From Desulfovibrio sp. ZJ369 (GTDB lineage: Bacteria; Desulfobacterota; Desulfovibrionia; Desulfovibrionales; Desulfovibrionaceae): DNA of 64,000 bases. Positions 7,670-15,550 of this stretch are shown here, in pieces (position 1 is the stretch's first letter; every line of letters begins with the position of its first letter). The position numbers were made by a program, and so were the translations under genes. The stretch covers positions 1 to 64,000 of the forward strand of contig NZ_JAAKEI010000014.1 of assembly GCF_011039085.1 (NCBI RefSeq), read 5' to 3'. The notes beneath the pieces were generated by a model. It was given only the letters and a program-made list of their open reading frames with translations, ran no database searches and was not told where the DNA came from.

Positions 7670-10089
7670 GCTCTGCTCCTCTCTCCGGTAGTGCGGGTGC
7701 GGTACAGTGCCCAGGTGATGCCCAATTCCTCTTGGGGGAAGGCCTTGTTGTCCTGCGCCATGCGCCACAGGCGCTCTGTGTCCACGTTGTCAGGATGGCA
7801 GTTGCGCTTCATGTCATAGGCGAGATGCGCAAGGTAAAGGCCCTTGCGCATGTCGCCCCGGTAAAATTCGCCGCAGGCCCGGGCATAGCCGAGCAGGCGA
7901 CGCACAAAGCCCTGGGTGACGGCCCCTTTCAGGCACATGCTCTCCAGCCATTGACCATTTTCAAGCAGGTGCTTGCATTGAGCCCACCCGGCTGTAACGC
8001 CAAACAACGTGGCCGCGTCCTTGTCGGGCTGATGCTTGGAGGCTTCGAGCGCATCCTCCGCCGCGCGGCGTATGGCCCGCATGGGAAGGCGCGGCTTGAA
8101 GACAGGCAGGCCAGCCGAGAAGGTCACGGCGGGATTTTCGCCGGTAAAGCGTCCGAAGTCCTCACGCAGCCGGCGTGCAAAGTCGATTGCCTGAGACCAC
8201 GGCCCAAGGGCAAAGAGATCGTCACCACCCGCAAAAACGAGGTACATGCCGGGAAATTCCCGCTCCATGAGGCGCGGCACATGCGCGGCGAAAAAGTGGT
8301 TCATCATGCGCGAAAGCATGGCAAAGCGGGAAATGGAGAACAGGCTCTCCTCCCCTGTGCCGAAGCCCATGCCGAAAAGCAGGCCCAGGTTGTCCACGTC
8401 CGCCTTGCATGCCGCCAGACAGGCCACAGAACGCATCCCCGTGGTGTCTGCAATGGGCACGCGGGCCTCTTCGGCCAGCATGGCAAAAGTCTTGGGGGCG
8501 TCAACTTCCACGGCTTCGCCATTCAGGACGGCTGCGCCGTTGATGTCTTCCAGGCGTCCCTCGTTGCGCCACCGCTCCATATCATCCTGAGTCAGACATG
8601 GCACATGCCCGGCAACCGGCACAGCGGCGAAACCGTCATAGCCGCGCATGTTCACAACATCCAGGGCGTCCCGCAGAAGAGCATCGGCGGCGGGATCACG
8701 CGCTTCCAGGCGCAGGCGCAGTCCATCAAAGAGAGCGACCCCATCGCCCTCACGGGTAAAGACGAGGTACTGCGCATTTGGCAGGCGTCGCCCCACCTGC
8801 TCAATGAGGCGACGACACAGCCCGCAGATGGGAGCCCCGTCATCAAGCCGCCCCGTGGCGGGGCGCGCGCGGCAAAAGTCACATTCGCCATATTCAGCGT
8901 AATCTTTCTGCTGCACACCAAGAACCGGGGAGACACCGCCCTTGAAAGCTGTTGCGAAAGGATGGAGTTTGGCCTCCTCCAATGCGTCGTTGAAAGCCTC
9001 GAAACGCCCGCAAAAGCGCGTGCGCTCCAGATCCTCAGGCAACAGTGGCAAGCTTGCGAATGTCATACGCGCTGTGCCCAGGAAGGTCTTCAAGAGCCAC
9101 GCATCCACTTTCTGATGGAGTATGTGGAGGGTTTCACGGCTTTGTGGAGTGTCTGGCAGGAGGAGCACGAAACGACCGCCCGCGTCCGTAATCCTGGCTG
9201 CCGGGGAGAGATCCAGCCGCTCCAGCAGGGAAAGCCATACAGAACGGGTGAGCGCCTGCAAATACAGGGAACGCGCCCGCAAGAGCTTGCTGGCCCCCTT
9301 GTCCGCCTGACCTTCTGCCCCAAAAATGAAGCGCTGGATACCGGAAAGCTCACCACCGGCGAGCAGCAGGCGTTCCTCCCCGCTTGGGCAGGCGAGCAGC
9401 GCCTGAACGATTGCCGCCGTTGTGGCCGCATGGTCATAAAGTGAGATGTCGGCCCGTGTCTTCCACGTTGAGGATGGCACACACCAGGTGAACCGCTCCA
9501 GCAGGCTGACCAGCGATGCCATGTAGTGGTGGCGCCCCATATGAAGCGGCAGGGTGTCGAGGGCAGCCAGGAATTGCTCATACAGGGCTTTATAGGAAGC
9601 GCCTTTTCCCGCTTGCGCGACAGGGAAGAGGGGAGAGTCATCCCCGGCCCCCGGCTGTGTGTCAAGGGGCAGCAGACGGTAGCGCAACGGAGGCGCGTCT
9701 TGCGCCAGTCCCTTGCCGTTCAGACGAACGTTGGTGAACACCGACTCCAGCCGGGCCGTTCTGAAATCGCCTTCGGCCTCACCTTCCAGACGGTCACCGC
9801 CAGACGAGAGACGATCCGCCCTTTGCAGGAACAGTTCCTCCCTTGAAGTGGCGTCGGGTCTGTGGTGTGCCGACGCCAGGCGGGCAAGACGGCTCCTCAT
9901 GCCCTCCAGATCCGGCGGGAGCGGCAGTACATGCTCTATAAAGTAGTCCGTATACAGCACATGCCGGTGCGTGGTTCCGTGGGGGCAGTATTCCTGCGCC
10001 AGTCCCTGGGAACAGGGGGCGTCGGCGCGCTGTGCGAACTTGCCAATATCATGGAGCCATGCCGCCAGTATAGAAAGCTCCTGCTTCAT
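7666..10089 (-). CDS. cas10: Cas10/Csm1, HD nuclease and cyclic oligoadenylate synthase
   Basis: The 807-residue large subunit of the type III-A complex. The N-terminal HD nuclease has LHDIGKFAQRA with His13-Asp14. A zinc finger CDFC...CGLC lies around residue 400-425. The Palm2 domain carries an intact GGDD at 621-624, the catalytic site that makes cyclic oligoadenylates from ATP. Both activities should therefore be functional. The ATG at 10089 has AGGAGG five bases upstream. It is the first intact gene of the csm operon; the gene ahead of it (NE0113 family) is truncated. By family, target-RNA binding activates it and target cleavage by Csm3 turns it off. Confidence 0.96.
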   Translation of the reverse strand: MKQELSILAAWLHDIGKFAQRADAPCSQGLAQEYCPHGTTHRHVLYTDYFIEHVLPLPPDLEGMRSRLARLASAHHRPDATSREELFLQRADRLSSGGDRLEGEAEGDFRTARLESVFTNVRLNGKGLAQDAPPLRYRLLPLDTQPGAGDDSPLFPVAQAGKGASYKALYEQFLAALDTLPLHMGRHHYMASLVSLLERFTWCVPSSTWKTRADISLYDHAATTAAIVQALLACPSGEERLLLAGGELSGIQRFIFGAEGQADKGASKLLRARSLYLQALTRSVWLSLLERLDLSPAARITDAGGRFVLLLPDTPQSRETLHILHQKVDAWLLKTFLGTARMTFASLPLLPEDLERTRFCGRFEAFNDALEEAKLHPFATAFKGGVSPVLGVQQKDYAEYGECDFCRARPATGRLDDGAPICGLCRRLIEQVGRRLPNAQYLVFTREGDGVALFDGLRLRLEARDPAADALLRDALDVVNMRGYDGFAAVPVAGHVPCLTQDDMERWRNEGRLEDINGAAVLNGEAVEVDAPKTFAMLAEEARVPIADTTGMRSVACLAACKADVDNLGLLFGMGFGTGEESLFSISRFAMLSRMMNHFFAAHVPRLMEREFPGMYLVFAGGDDLFALGPWSQAIDFARRLREDFGRFTGENPAVTFSAGLPVFKPRLPMRAIRRAAEDALEASKHQPDKDAATLFGVTAGWAQCKHLLENGQWLESMCLKGAVTQGFVRRLLGYARACGEFYRGDMRKGLYLAHLAYDMKRNCHPDNVDTERLWRMAQDNKAFPQEELGITWALYRTRTTGERSRA

Positions 10090-10189
10090 GCGGGCCTCCT
10101 GATGTGTCAGCCGATATTTTTTTTGAAAAATATCCCTTCACCTGCCCTGTCGCAAGGGCAAGTGAGGATGCACTCTCCGTAAAACAGGG
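10090..10189 (-). promoter_or_regulatory. Two hairpins and a candidate promoter upstream of cas10
   Basis: A 100-bp gap with two stems on the minus strand. TCACTTGCCCT pairs with AGGGCAGGTGA (about 10135-10163), and GATATTTTT pairs with AAAAATATC (about 10113-10134). A -35-like TTGCGA (10150-10155) and a -10-like TATTTT (10127-10132) are 17 bp apart. This could give cas10 its own promoter now that the upstream gene is broken. Only pattern evidence supports this; a processing site or attenuator is equally possible. Confidence 0.35.
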
Positions 10190-10760
10190 CTATCCTTGAC
10201 ATGTACCGCACTGACCATTGCAGGCGAACGCGCGCTTATGACGGGTAAACCAGAGGAAAAGCGCAAAAAGAACCGGGGGCAGGATGCACAGACGCCCATT
10301 GACAACCACCCGGCGTTCCTTGATGTAGATATGCACACTGGGCGCAGCCGACGCGTCGAAGCTGCGAAGCATGTCTTGCGGGAAGGCCGGCTTCCGTAAC
10401 AGGGCCTCCGGCAGGTGAGGGCGCAAACGGGGAAAGAGTACCGGAGCCAAGGTTATCTGCGCATCCGCGGCTGCATCGGGTGAAGGGTAGTAAAAGTGCG
10501 CATCTGTCTCGCAGTGTGGGGCGACAAGCACATGGAACAGACGATCCTGCTCACGACCGTAGCATTGCGCGGCCAGAGCAAGGCTCGCGCTCATGGTCTT
10601 TCGGCCCCCGGCGAGGGAAAAGTCAACACGGCGGCTCCGGCCTTGTGCCCATCTCCACGCCTGGCGCATGGCCAGTTCCTGAAAAGCCTCACTTTCCTCT
10701 CTTGTTGTGATGTCCTGCAAGACACGCCCCTTGCAGCGGGGAATCAGTATATCTTTTTCA
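10190..10760 (-). pseudogene. NE0113-family (TIGR02584) CRISPR-associated CARF-type protein, N-terminus lost to IS1
   Basis: Reading frame of about 190 codons running straight out of the IS1 inverted repeat at 10761. The residues match the C-terminal part of the NE0113 family: an opening IPRCKGRVLQDITT, the signature SLAGGRKTMSASLALA, then REQDRLFHVLVAP and a late LPPVLFALFLWF. The usual N-terminal CARF portion (the LLAVTGxSPQVV-type start) is missing and I do not find it beyond the IS. A TTG at 10720 could start a 176-residue remnant, but without the N-terminal half it is unlikely to be functional. It would have been the first gene of the csm operon. Its role in the family is not well defined; it is linked to type III systems. 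Confidence 0.8.
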
Positions 10761-10767
10761 GAGAGTA

Positions 10768-11614
10768 TTAATTAAATAATGTTTTAATGTCATCCAGAGT
10801 TCCATTCACATGAAACCTGGCAAAAAGATCCATCGTCAAGTCAACCATGTGCAGACTTCGTGAAACAACGACCGATTTTCGGCGGAATCTGGCAAACCAG
10901 TGACGCTGGCGACAATTGTTCCTTTCTATACGGACTGTTCCACCTTTCCCCTGAAACAGATCGTTTTCGGCTATCTCCAGAGGATAAACCTTCCACTTGT
11001 CCGTACAGTAAAGCCAGACTTTCCACTTTTTCAAACGCTCCATCAATCTGTGGAGGGTAGCCTGATCACGCCCGCCACATTCCCAGTCGATGAGTTGACC
11101 GGTATCACGACAATAGGCTTTCCAGATCCAAAGTTTGTTTTTTTGACTTTAGATCAGATTACCTTTGACTTTTTATGAAAGTCAAAGGTGCCATTCAGGC
11201 GAAAAATGCGGTTTTCACCTGAATGTACGCCGCGTTGCGGCGGCTGCCGCTTTCGCGTCAGCAGAGCATTTTTAAAGTGAAAATGATCTAGAAAATGCCA
11301 CATTTCATCAAGTTCAACAATGATGGCCTCACCAGGTTCAGGCTTTTCATAAACACGTTCCGCAAAATTTCGTACCCAACGTAAAACAGCGGGGGGGGTG
11401 AAACATGAAAAATTCGGGCAATGGCAGACAGGGACAGACCCATGGTATACAGCGTGACAGCAAGGGCTTTTTCACTTGCCGGGCGGCCCCGTGGAGTGGT
11501 GCGAGTAAATTGAAATCCACAATTCTTGCAGCGATACCGTTGTTTTCCCAGAATCTTTCCGCTTCGATATACCGTGCTGGCATGGCACTTGGGGCAGTCG
11601 GGCTTTGCTTCCAT
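10768..11614 (-). pseudogene. IS1-family transposase, split by a MITE and frameshifted
   Basis: The N-terminal part has an InsA-like zinc ribbon (CPKC, then YRCKNCGFQF) and a helix-turn-helix (SLSAIARIFHVS). A run of eight C (minus strand, 11391-11398) shifts the frame. The next frame gives AVLRWVRNFAERVYEKP and the DDE start ELDEMWHFL. There the 141-bp element interrupts the gene. Beyond it follow WIWKAYCRDTGQLIDWE, CTDKW, and RIERNNCRQRHWFARF of the InsB catalytic end. Rejoining the halves needs one extra A in an A7 run. Homopolymer shifts could be slippage sites, mutations or sequencing errors, but the insertion alone kills the gene. Confidence 0.85.
11150..11290 (+). repeat. Element A copy 1 (141-bp MITE-like repeat) inside IS1
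   Basis: 141 bp with terminal TAGATCA/TGATCTA. The other copies have TAGAGCA/TGCTCTA, so both ends changed together. The body contains nested palindromes: TTGACTTT..AAAGTCAA, TTCAGGCG..CACCTGAA, and GCCGCGTTGCGGCGGC. TA borders both ends, consistent with a TA target duplication in the IS1 transposase gene. Confidence 0.85.
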
Positions 11615-11669
11615 GTGTTTCTCCTTTTGGAGGGATATAACACATTTACATCATATTATTAATACTCTC

Positions 11670-11996
11670 AAATTCCGCTACAGTCATACCCCTGCCCCGC
11701 AGGCCGCCAAAACGGACGCGCAAGCAGTCTTCAGCCGGACGCCGCTTGAACAAATGCGTCAGGACATGCAAACCGGAGAGAGAGTTCAGCGCGGCATATA
11801 CGTTGGCCTGCTGCCAGGGCCGGCCTTGCGCGAGGCAATGTTCGCGAGAGGCAGGACAGGCGCATCTTATGCGTCAGCCCTGCAGAGAGCGGCGAGAGGG
11901 CTTGCCTCAAGCGCGCCGCGACAGTAGGATCCATGCAGGCTTTGCCCGGCCCGGCATTGCGCGCCGGGGGCGGACGCCGGCAACAGGCTTCAGGAC
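11670..11996. other. Non-coding stretch between IS1 and repeat B
   Basis: No reading frame here has recognisable protein features. The only notable piece is GCATCTTATGCGTCAGCCCTGC (11863-11884), whose motif recurs inverted near 42590-42612 and is part of the local repeat vocabulary. The missing N-terminal half of the NE0113 gene is not recognisable here. Confidence 0.4.
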
Positions 11997-12146
11997 TAGA
12001 GCATTTTTTGATTGAAAATATCTATTTTCAATCACGTCGCTGCCATCATTTCGCGTCCAGAACGCGGTCTGGACGCTCATTCGGCGCGGGCGCCAGCTAA
12101 CGCTGTCGCCAGAGCGTTTAGCTAATGCCATTAGCAAAACGCTCTA
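11997..12146 (+). repeat. Element B copy 1 (variant, 150 bp)
   Basis: Starts TAGAGCATTTT and ends GCTCTA. It shares the internal blocks CGCTGCCATCATTTCGC and CTCATTCGGCGCGGGCG with the copies at 38460 and 45225, but its hairpin arms differ (TTGATTGAAAATATCTATTTTCAATCA; GAGCGTTTAGCTAATGCCATTAGC). The conserved blocks with variable but self-complementary arms point to a structured repeat family. Confidence 0.75.
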
Positions 12147-12173
12147 AACATTTGCGGCAATCAGGAGCATGCC

Positions 12174-13031
12174 ATGATCAGAGCCATTTCCGACACCCTG
12201 CCTCTCAACAACGGCCAGAGTATGCCCGGCTACGGCTTCGGCTGCTACAAGGCCTCAGGGCATGAGCTGGCTCTGGCCGTGCGCGAAGCCGTGGCCTGCG
12301 GATACCGCTACATTGATACGGCCGCCTATTACCGAAATGAAGATATTGTGGGCCGGGCCCTGCACGCCTGCGGGATCCCCAGAGAAGAGCTTTTTGTGCT
12401 CTCCAAAATCTGGCCTTCGGATTTCGGAGCTCCGGCGCGGGCTTTGGAGCAGAGCCTCAGGCTTTTGGGTCTTGAGTACCTGGACGGCTGTCTGCTGCAC
12501 TGGCCGGGCATGGACGTTTCCTGCCGCCTGCGCGTTTTTGAGGCCCTGCTGCGCTTGCAGGAGCAAGGCAAGATCCGCGTGCCGGGCGTTTCCAATTTTC
12601 TGGCCGGGCATCTGATTCCGTTGCAGGAGAATTTTGGTTTCTGGCCTGCTCTGAATCAGATTGAAATCCATCCTTTTTTCACGCAGTCCGCATTGTGCCG
12701 TTTTTGCGCTGATCGCGGCATCCGGGTCATTTCCTGGAGTCCGCTGGGCAGAGGCAGGGATCTGGAACATCCGATGGTGCAAAGTCTGGCCGCGGAGCTC
12801 CATAAAACACCGGCTCAGATCGTCCTGCGCTGGCATCTGGAAAAAGGCCTGCTGCCCATTCCCAAGTCCGTGCATGCCGAGCGGATCAGAGAGAACGCCG
12901 ATGTTTTCGATTTCAGCCTGGATGCGGCGCAAATCGCGGCGTTGGACGGGCTTGAACTGCCTGAAGGCCGGGGCAGAATGGGGCCGGATCCGCTTTGTTA
13001 CCCGCCCGTGCAGAGCAGGAAAGATTCATGA
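12174..13031 (+). CDS. Aldo/keto reductase
   Basis: A 285-residue NADPH-dependent oxidoreductase of the AKR superfamily, closest in pattern to 2,5-diketo-gluconate/methylglyoxal-type reductases. The catalytic tetrad is complete: Asp48 and Tyr53 in YIDTAAYY, Lys78 in LSKIW, and His109 in LLHW. The late IPKSVHAERIRENADVFDF segment is the cofactor-binding motif. An AGGAGC precedes the ATG by five bases. It stands alone between a repeat and the convergent ybaK gene, so context gives no substrate. Confidence 0.9.
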   Translation: MIRAISDTLPLNNGQSMPGYGFGCYKASGHELALAVREAVACGYRYIDTAAYYRNEDIVGRALHACGIPREELFVLSKIWPSDFGAPARALEQSLRLLGLEYLDGCLLHWPGMDVSCRLRVFEALLRLQEQGKIRVPGVSNFLAGHLIPLQENFGFWPALNQIEIHPFFTQSALCRFCADRGIRVISWSPLGRGRDLEHPMVQSLAAELHKTPAQIVLRWHLEKGLLPIPKSVHAERIRENADVFDFSLDAAQIAALDGLELPEGRGRMGPDPLCYPPVQSRKDS

Positions 13032-13046
13032 ACGTCGGGCCAGGCC

Positions 13047-13547
13047 TCACACGGGCGCACGGGCCAGAAACGCATAGCGCCCGTTGACCGCGCGCAGCAG
13101 ATCGTCGGGCTTGAGAAAAAGCTGCAGGCCGCGCGCGCCCGCGCTTACATAGATGCGCTCGCAGGCAGAGGCGCTGTGATCCACAAAGACGGGATAGGCT
13201 TTTTTCGCGCCCAACGGGGAACAGCCGCCGCGCCGATAGCCGGTGAGGGGCAGCACATCCTTGAGGCGGACCATTTCCGCATGCTTGTTGCCGGAAGCCT
13301 GGGCCAAAGCCTTGAGATCCAGTTCGGCCGCCGCCGGGATGCAGGCCATCAGCACCCCTGTCCTGTCGCCTCTGGCGACCAGCGTTTTAAACACGCATTC
13401 CGGCGCCGCGCCCAGAGCGCGCGCCATGCTCACGGCGGAAAGATCCTTTTCATCCACGTCTACGCGATGCAGGCTGAAGGCAATGCCCATTTTTTCAAGC
13501 AGACGGGCAGCGTTGGTCTTGGAAATTTTGGCGGCTGAAACGCTCAT
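13047..13547 (-). CDS. ybaK: Cys-tRNA(Pro)/Cys-tRNA(Cys) deacylase YbaK
   Basis: A 166-residue single-domain YbaK/EbsC editing protein that hydrolyses mischarged Cys-tRNA(Pro) in trans. Typical features are the N-terminal ARLLEKMGIAFSLHRV, then VFKTLVARGD with its conserved lysine, and YRRGGCSPLGAKK, the GxxSPxG loop of the family. It is convergent with the aldo/keto reductase. A possible 41-codon gene lies 21 bp upstream on the same strand. Confidence 0.92.
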   Translation of the reverse strand: MSVSAAKISKTNAARLLEKMGIAFSLHRVDVDEKDLSAVSMARALGAAPECVFKTLVARGDRTGVLMACIPAAAELDLKALAQASGNKHAEMVRLKDVLPLTGYRRGGCSPLGAKKAYPVFVDHSASACERIYVSAGARGLQLFLKPDDLLRAVNGRYAFLARAPV

Positions 13548-13568
13548 GGCGAGGATGCGAGCCGGCGA

Positions 13569-13694
13569 TCAATGCCGGCTGAGCCAGTAGGAGGGTTTTT
13601 TGCGCGGAACGGCAACGTCAAACGGCCTGGAGATATGGTCGTCCATGCCTGCATCCAGAATATCGTCAATAGTGTCGGGCAGCGAAAGATTCAC
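13569..13694 (-). CDS. Possible small protein of 41 residues, unknown
   Basis: A GTG-started frame directly upstream of ybaK, in the same direction. It reads MNLSLPDTIDDILDAGMDD and ends PSYWLSRH, with a GAGGG about eight bases ahead of the GTG. It is acidic at the N-terminus and basic at the C-terminus, with no membrane segment and no known motif. Support is codon character, ribosome-site position and the 21-bp gap to ybaK. I do not recognise a family, and it could be chance. Confidence 0.35.
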   Translation of the reverse strand: MNLSLPDTIDDILDAGMDDHISRPFDVAVPRKKPSYWLSRH

Positions 13695-13873
13695 TTTGAG
13701 AGTCCCTCACATATAAATCCCTGGAGTGCCCTTACGATATATTTTCTTTAATTTCATAGAGATATAGGAAAACCCCGGAGCCTGACTCTGACATTTCATG
13801 CCCCGGTGATCCCTTGGTTGATTATCCATTTTCTTATCCATTTTTTTGTCTTCTTCTTTATTTAAAAATCGTT

Positions 13874-14014
13874 TAGAGCATTTCCACTTTGAAAATGCTC
13901 TGCTGACGCGAAAGCGGCAGCCGCCGCAACGCGGCGTACATTCAGGCGAAAACCGCGTTTTTCGCCTGAATGCCACCTTTGACTTTCATAAAAAGTCAAA
14001 GGTAATCTGCTCTA
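13874..14014 (-). repeat. Element A copy 2 (141 bp, inverted orientation)
   Basis: Ends TAGAGCA at 13874 and TGCTCTA at 14014. The body is the reverse complement of the copies at 20418 and 38321 with few changes. It ends 10 bp before the start codon of an IS630-like fragment. Confidence 0.88.
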
Positions 14015-14024
14015 GATTGCAGAG

Positions 14025-14300
14025 ATGAAATTTGCATCTGAAGAAATCCGAACCAAGGCTGTTCATGCGTATCTTGATGGAAAAGCAACAGCCAGGCAAT
14101 TGGCAGATATTTTAGGTTATACCCCGGCTAGCATCTGCAATTGGGTCAGAGCTTACCGTGAAAACCAACGATTATCAGCCAAACCCAATGGCCATCGCCC
14201 AAGTTGTTTCTCATGCGAGGAGATTCGGGAATTGCAAGCCCTTCTTGATAAAAATGGTGATATGACGCTTCAGGAAATTAAAGAGCATTTTATTGAACAC
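14025..14300 (+). pseudogene. IS630-family transposase fragment (N-terminal HTH)
   Basis: About 90 codons resembling the first helix-turn-helix region of IS630-type transposases: KAVHAYLDGKATARQLADIL, then SICNWVRAYREN, followed by EIRELQALLDKNGDMTLQEI. The catalytic DDE portion is absent. The frame runs into the right end of an IS200/IS605 element at about 14301 and stops shortly after. IS630 elements insert at TA, the same dinucleotide that borders the 141-bp repeats. Confidence 0.7.
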
Positions 14301-14481
14301 TCCACCGGCTAAAGCCGGTGGATTCACCTTGGCGACTAAAGTCGCGTTCCGGCTAAATCCGGTATGGTTCCTGCTGAAGCAGGCTTAAGTCATTCACCCT
14401 CAATCCGGAAGGTCTCATCAGCATCTTCCTGTTGAGCAATGTATTGCTTGATAACCTCATCGGTCACATTACCACTGCTGC
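14301..14481 (-). mobile_element. IS200/IS605 right-end remnant with last 30 codons of tnpA
   Basis: On the minus strand a frame from 14481 to 14390 reads SSGNVTDEVIKQYIAQQ, then DADETFRIEGE and stop, the C-terminus typical of IS200/IS605 TnpA. An upstream in-frame stop shows the rest is gone. Between the stop and 14301 are four small hairpins: CCACCGGCTAAAGCCGGTGG (14302-14321), GCGACTAAAGTCGC, CCGGCTAAATCCGG and CCTGCTGAAGCAGG. The first is probably the right-end hairpin recognised by TnpA. It truncates the IS630 fragment. Confidence 0.75.
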
Positions 14482-14775
14482 AACAGATTCAAAATTTTAT
14501 CATCGGTTGCTATGTGCGATACAAATATTATCTATATCTTTGCCACCAATTTCCTTGTGGGGAAACTCCTGCCAGAGACAAATATGCCAGACCGTATCCT
14601 CATACCAAGAGACAGTTTGCAAAGGCTTCTGTATGAGAACATATTGCTTTTGAAACGCTCGCTCCGGCGCGTAACGGCGCAAGTACATTGCGTCTGCGCC
14701 TGTCTCTGCTGTCGTCATCCGTAAGGCGGCACAGCCGCCAACGGCTGACGCGCGCGGACATGGCTTCGCCCTGCC
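14482..14775. other. Non-coding remnant DNA
   Basis: AT-richer than its surroundings, with several short open frames on both strands but none with recognisable motifs or a ribosome site. Probably further debris of mobile elements. Confidence 0.4.
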
Positions 14776-14811
14776 AGAGCGTTGAGCTGCTTTCATGAGC
14801 AAAACGATCTA
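14776..14811. repeat. Palindromic repeat C copy at the metallophosphoesterase stop codon
   Basis: AGAGCGTTGAGCTGCTTTC followed by ATGAGCAAAACGATCTA forms an imperfect hairpin. Its terminal CTA (14809-14811), read on the minus strand, is the TAG stop codon of the neighbouring gene. It may also act as a transcript-end hairpin. Confidence 0.6.
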
Positions 14812-15492
14812 CTCCAGCACGCGCAGCTCCGCGGACAATTGCCCGGAGTTGGAGCGCAGCACCACATAGCCGCCCGCGGCCAGGGCGCCGGGGTTGACCA
14901 CCACCGTGCGCCCCACGCGATCCACGGCGCGCGCCTCGTGAATATGGCCGCAGAGGCAGATGTCGGGCTGGGCCTCTTCCAGAAACTCGCGCACGGCCAT
15001 GGAGCCCACATGTACGCCGCCCGGGATCACGTCGCAGGCCGTGTCCTTGGGCGGATTGTGCGAGACCAGCACCGTATGCGGATACATACGGGCGCGCTGC
15101 CATGCGGCTTCCAGCCATGCGGCAAAGGCGGATTCGGGATACTCGCTGGGCGTGCCGAAGGGCGTGAACGTGGAAGCGCCCACCCCGAAAACGGCAATCT
15201 CCGGAGTCAGTTCGCGGGTGAAGGTGTGCAGATTCCAGCCTTTTTCGCTGAGCCAGGCGTCCACCTCCGGGCGATCCATATTGCCGATCTGGGCCAGGAC
15301 CGGGATGTCGTGGGCGCGCAGAGCTTCCATGACCAGTTCGGCCTGCTTGACCCCGCCGGTGATGGTCAAATCGCCGGTCACGATAACCCCGTCGGCCTGA
15401 GACAGCTCAGGGATTTGATCAAAACGCGCGGGCTCGTCGTGGATGTCGCCCACGGCGATCCAGAGGTAGTCCCGGGTAGCAGCGCTTGGCAT
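14809..15492 (-). CDS. Metallophosphoesterase, calcineurin-like
   Basis: A 227-residue phosphoesterase with the metal-binding motif series: GDIHD near the start (DxH), TGDLT (GD), GNMDRPE (GN-type), LVSHNPP (H), and CGHIHEAR (GHxH). The fold is that of YfcE/Icc-like phosphodiesterases; the substrate is unknown. The ATG at 15492 has AAGGATG upstream. The frame extends to 15633 but that part is antisense to the divergent folate gene. Its stop codon comes from a palindromic repeat. Confidence 0.88.
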   Translation of the reverse strand: MPSAATRDYLWIAVGDIHDEPARFDQIPELSQADGVIVTGDLTITGGVKQAELVMEALRAHDIPVLAQIGNMDRPEVDAWLSEKGWNLHTFTRELTPEIAVFGVGASTFTPFGTPSEYPESAFAAWLEAAWQRARMYPHTVLVSHNPPKDTACDVIPGGVHVGSMAVREFLEEAQPDICLCGHIHEARAVDRVGRTVVVNPGALAAGGYVVLRSNSGQLSAELRVLE

Positions 15493-15550
15493 GACGGTAC
15501 ATCCTTTGTTATAGAACTTTTTATGGAAATTCTGCCATAACTCCTGCCAG

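Larger units (their letters stand above)
10761..11669 (-). mobile_element. IS1-family insertion sequence, degenerate
   Basis: Bounded by imperfect terminal inverted repeats: GAGAGTATTAATTAAATAATG at 10761 on the plus strand, with its relative GAGAGTATTAATAATATGATG read inward from 11669. The span is 909 bp. Subtracting the 141-bp element at 11150-11290 leaves 768 bp, the size of a classic IS1. The flanks (TCTTTTTCA on the left, AAATTCCGC on the right) show no target duplication, which suggests that one side was rearranged or deleted after insertion. Confidence 0.85.

Noticed and set aside
7732-9444. 570-codon plus-strand frame opposite cas10
   Set aside because: Antisense shadow; cas10 on the other strand has complete HD and GGDD motifs.
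13707-13841. Small minus-strand frame starting MDKKMDNQ downstream of element A
   Set aside because: About 44 codons with a weak upstream purine run, no motif and no gene context; could be real but not supported.
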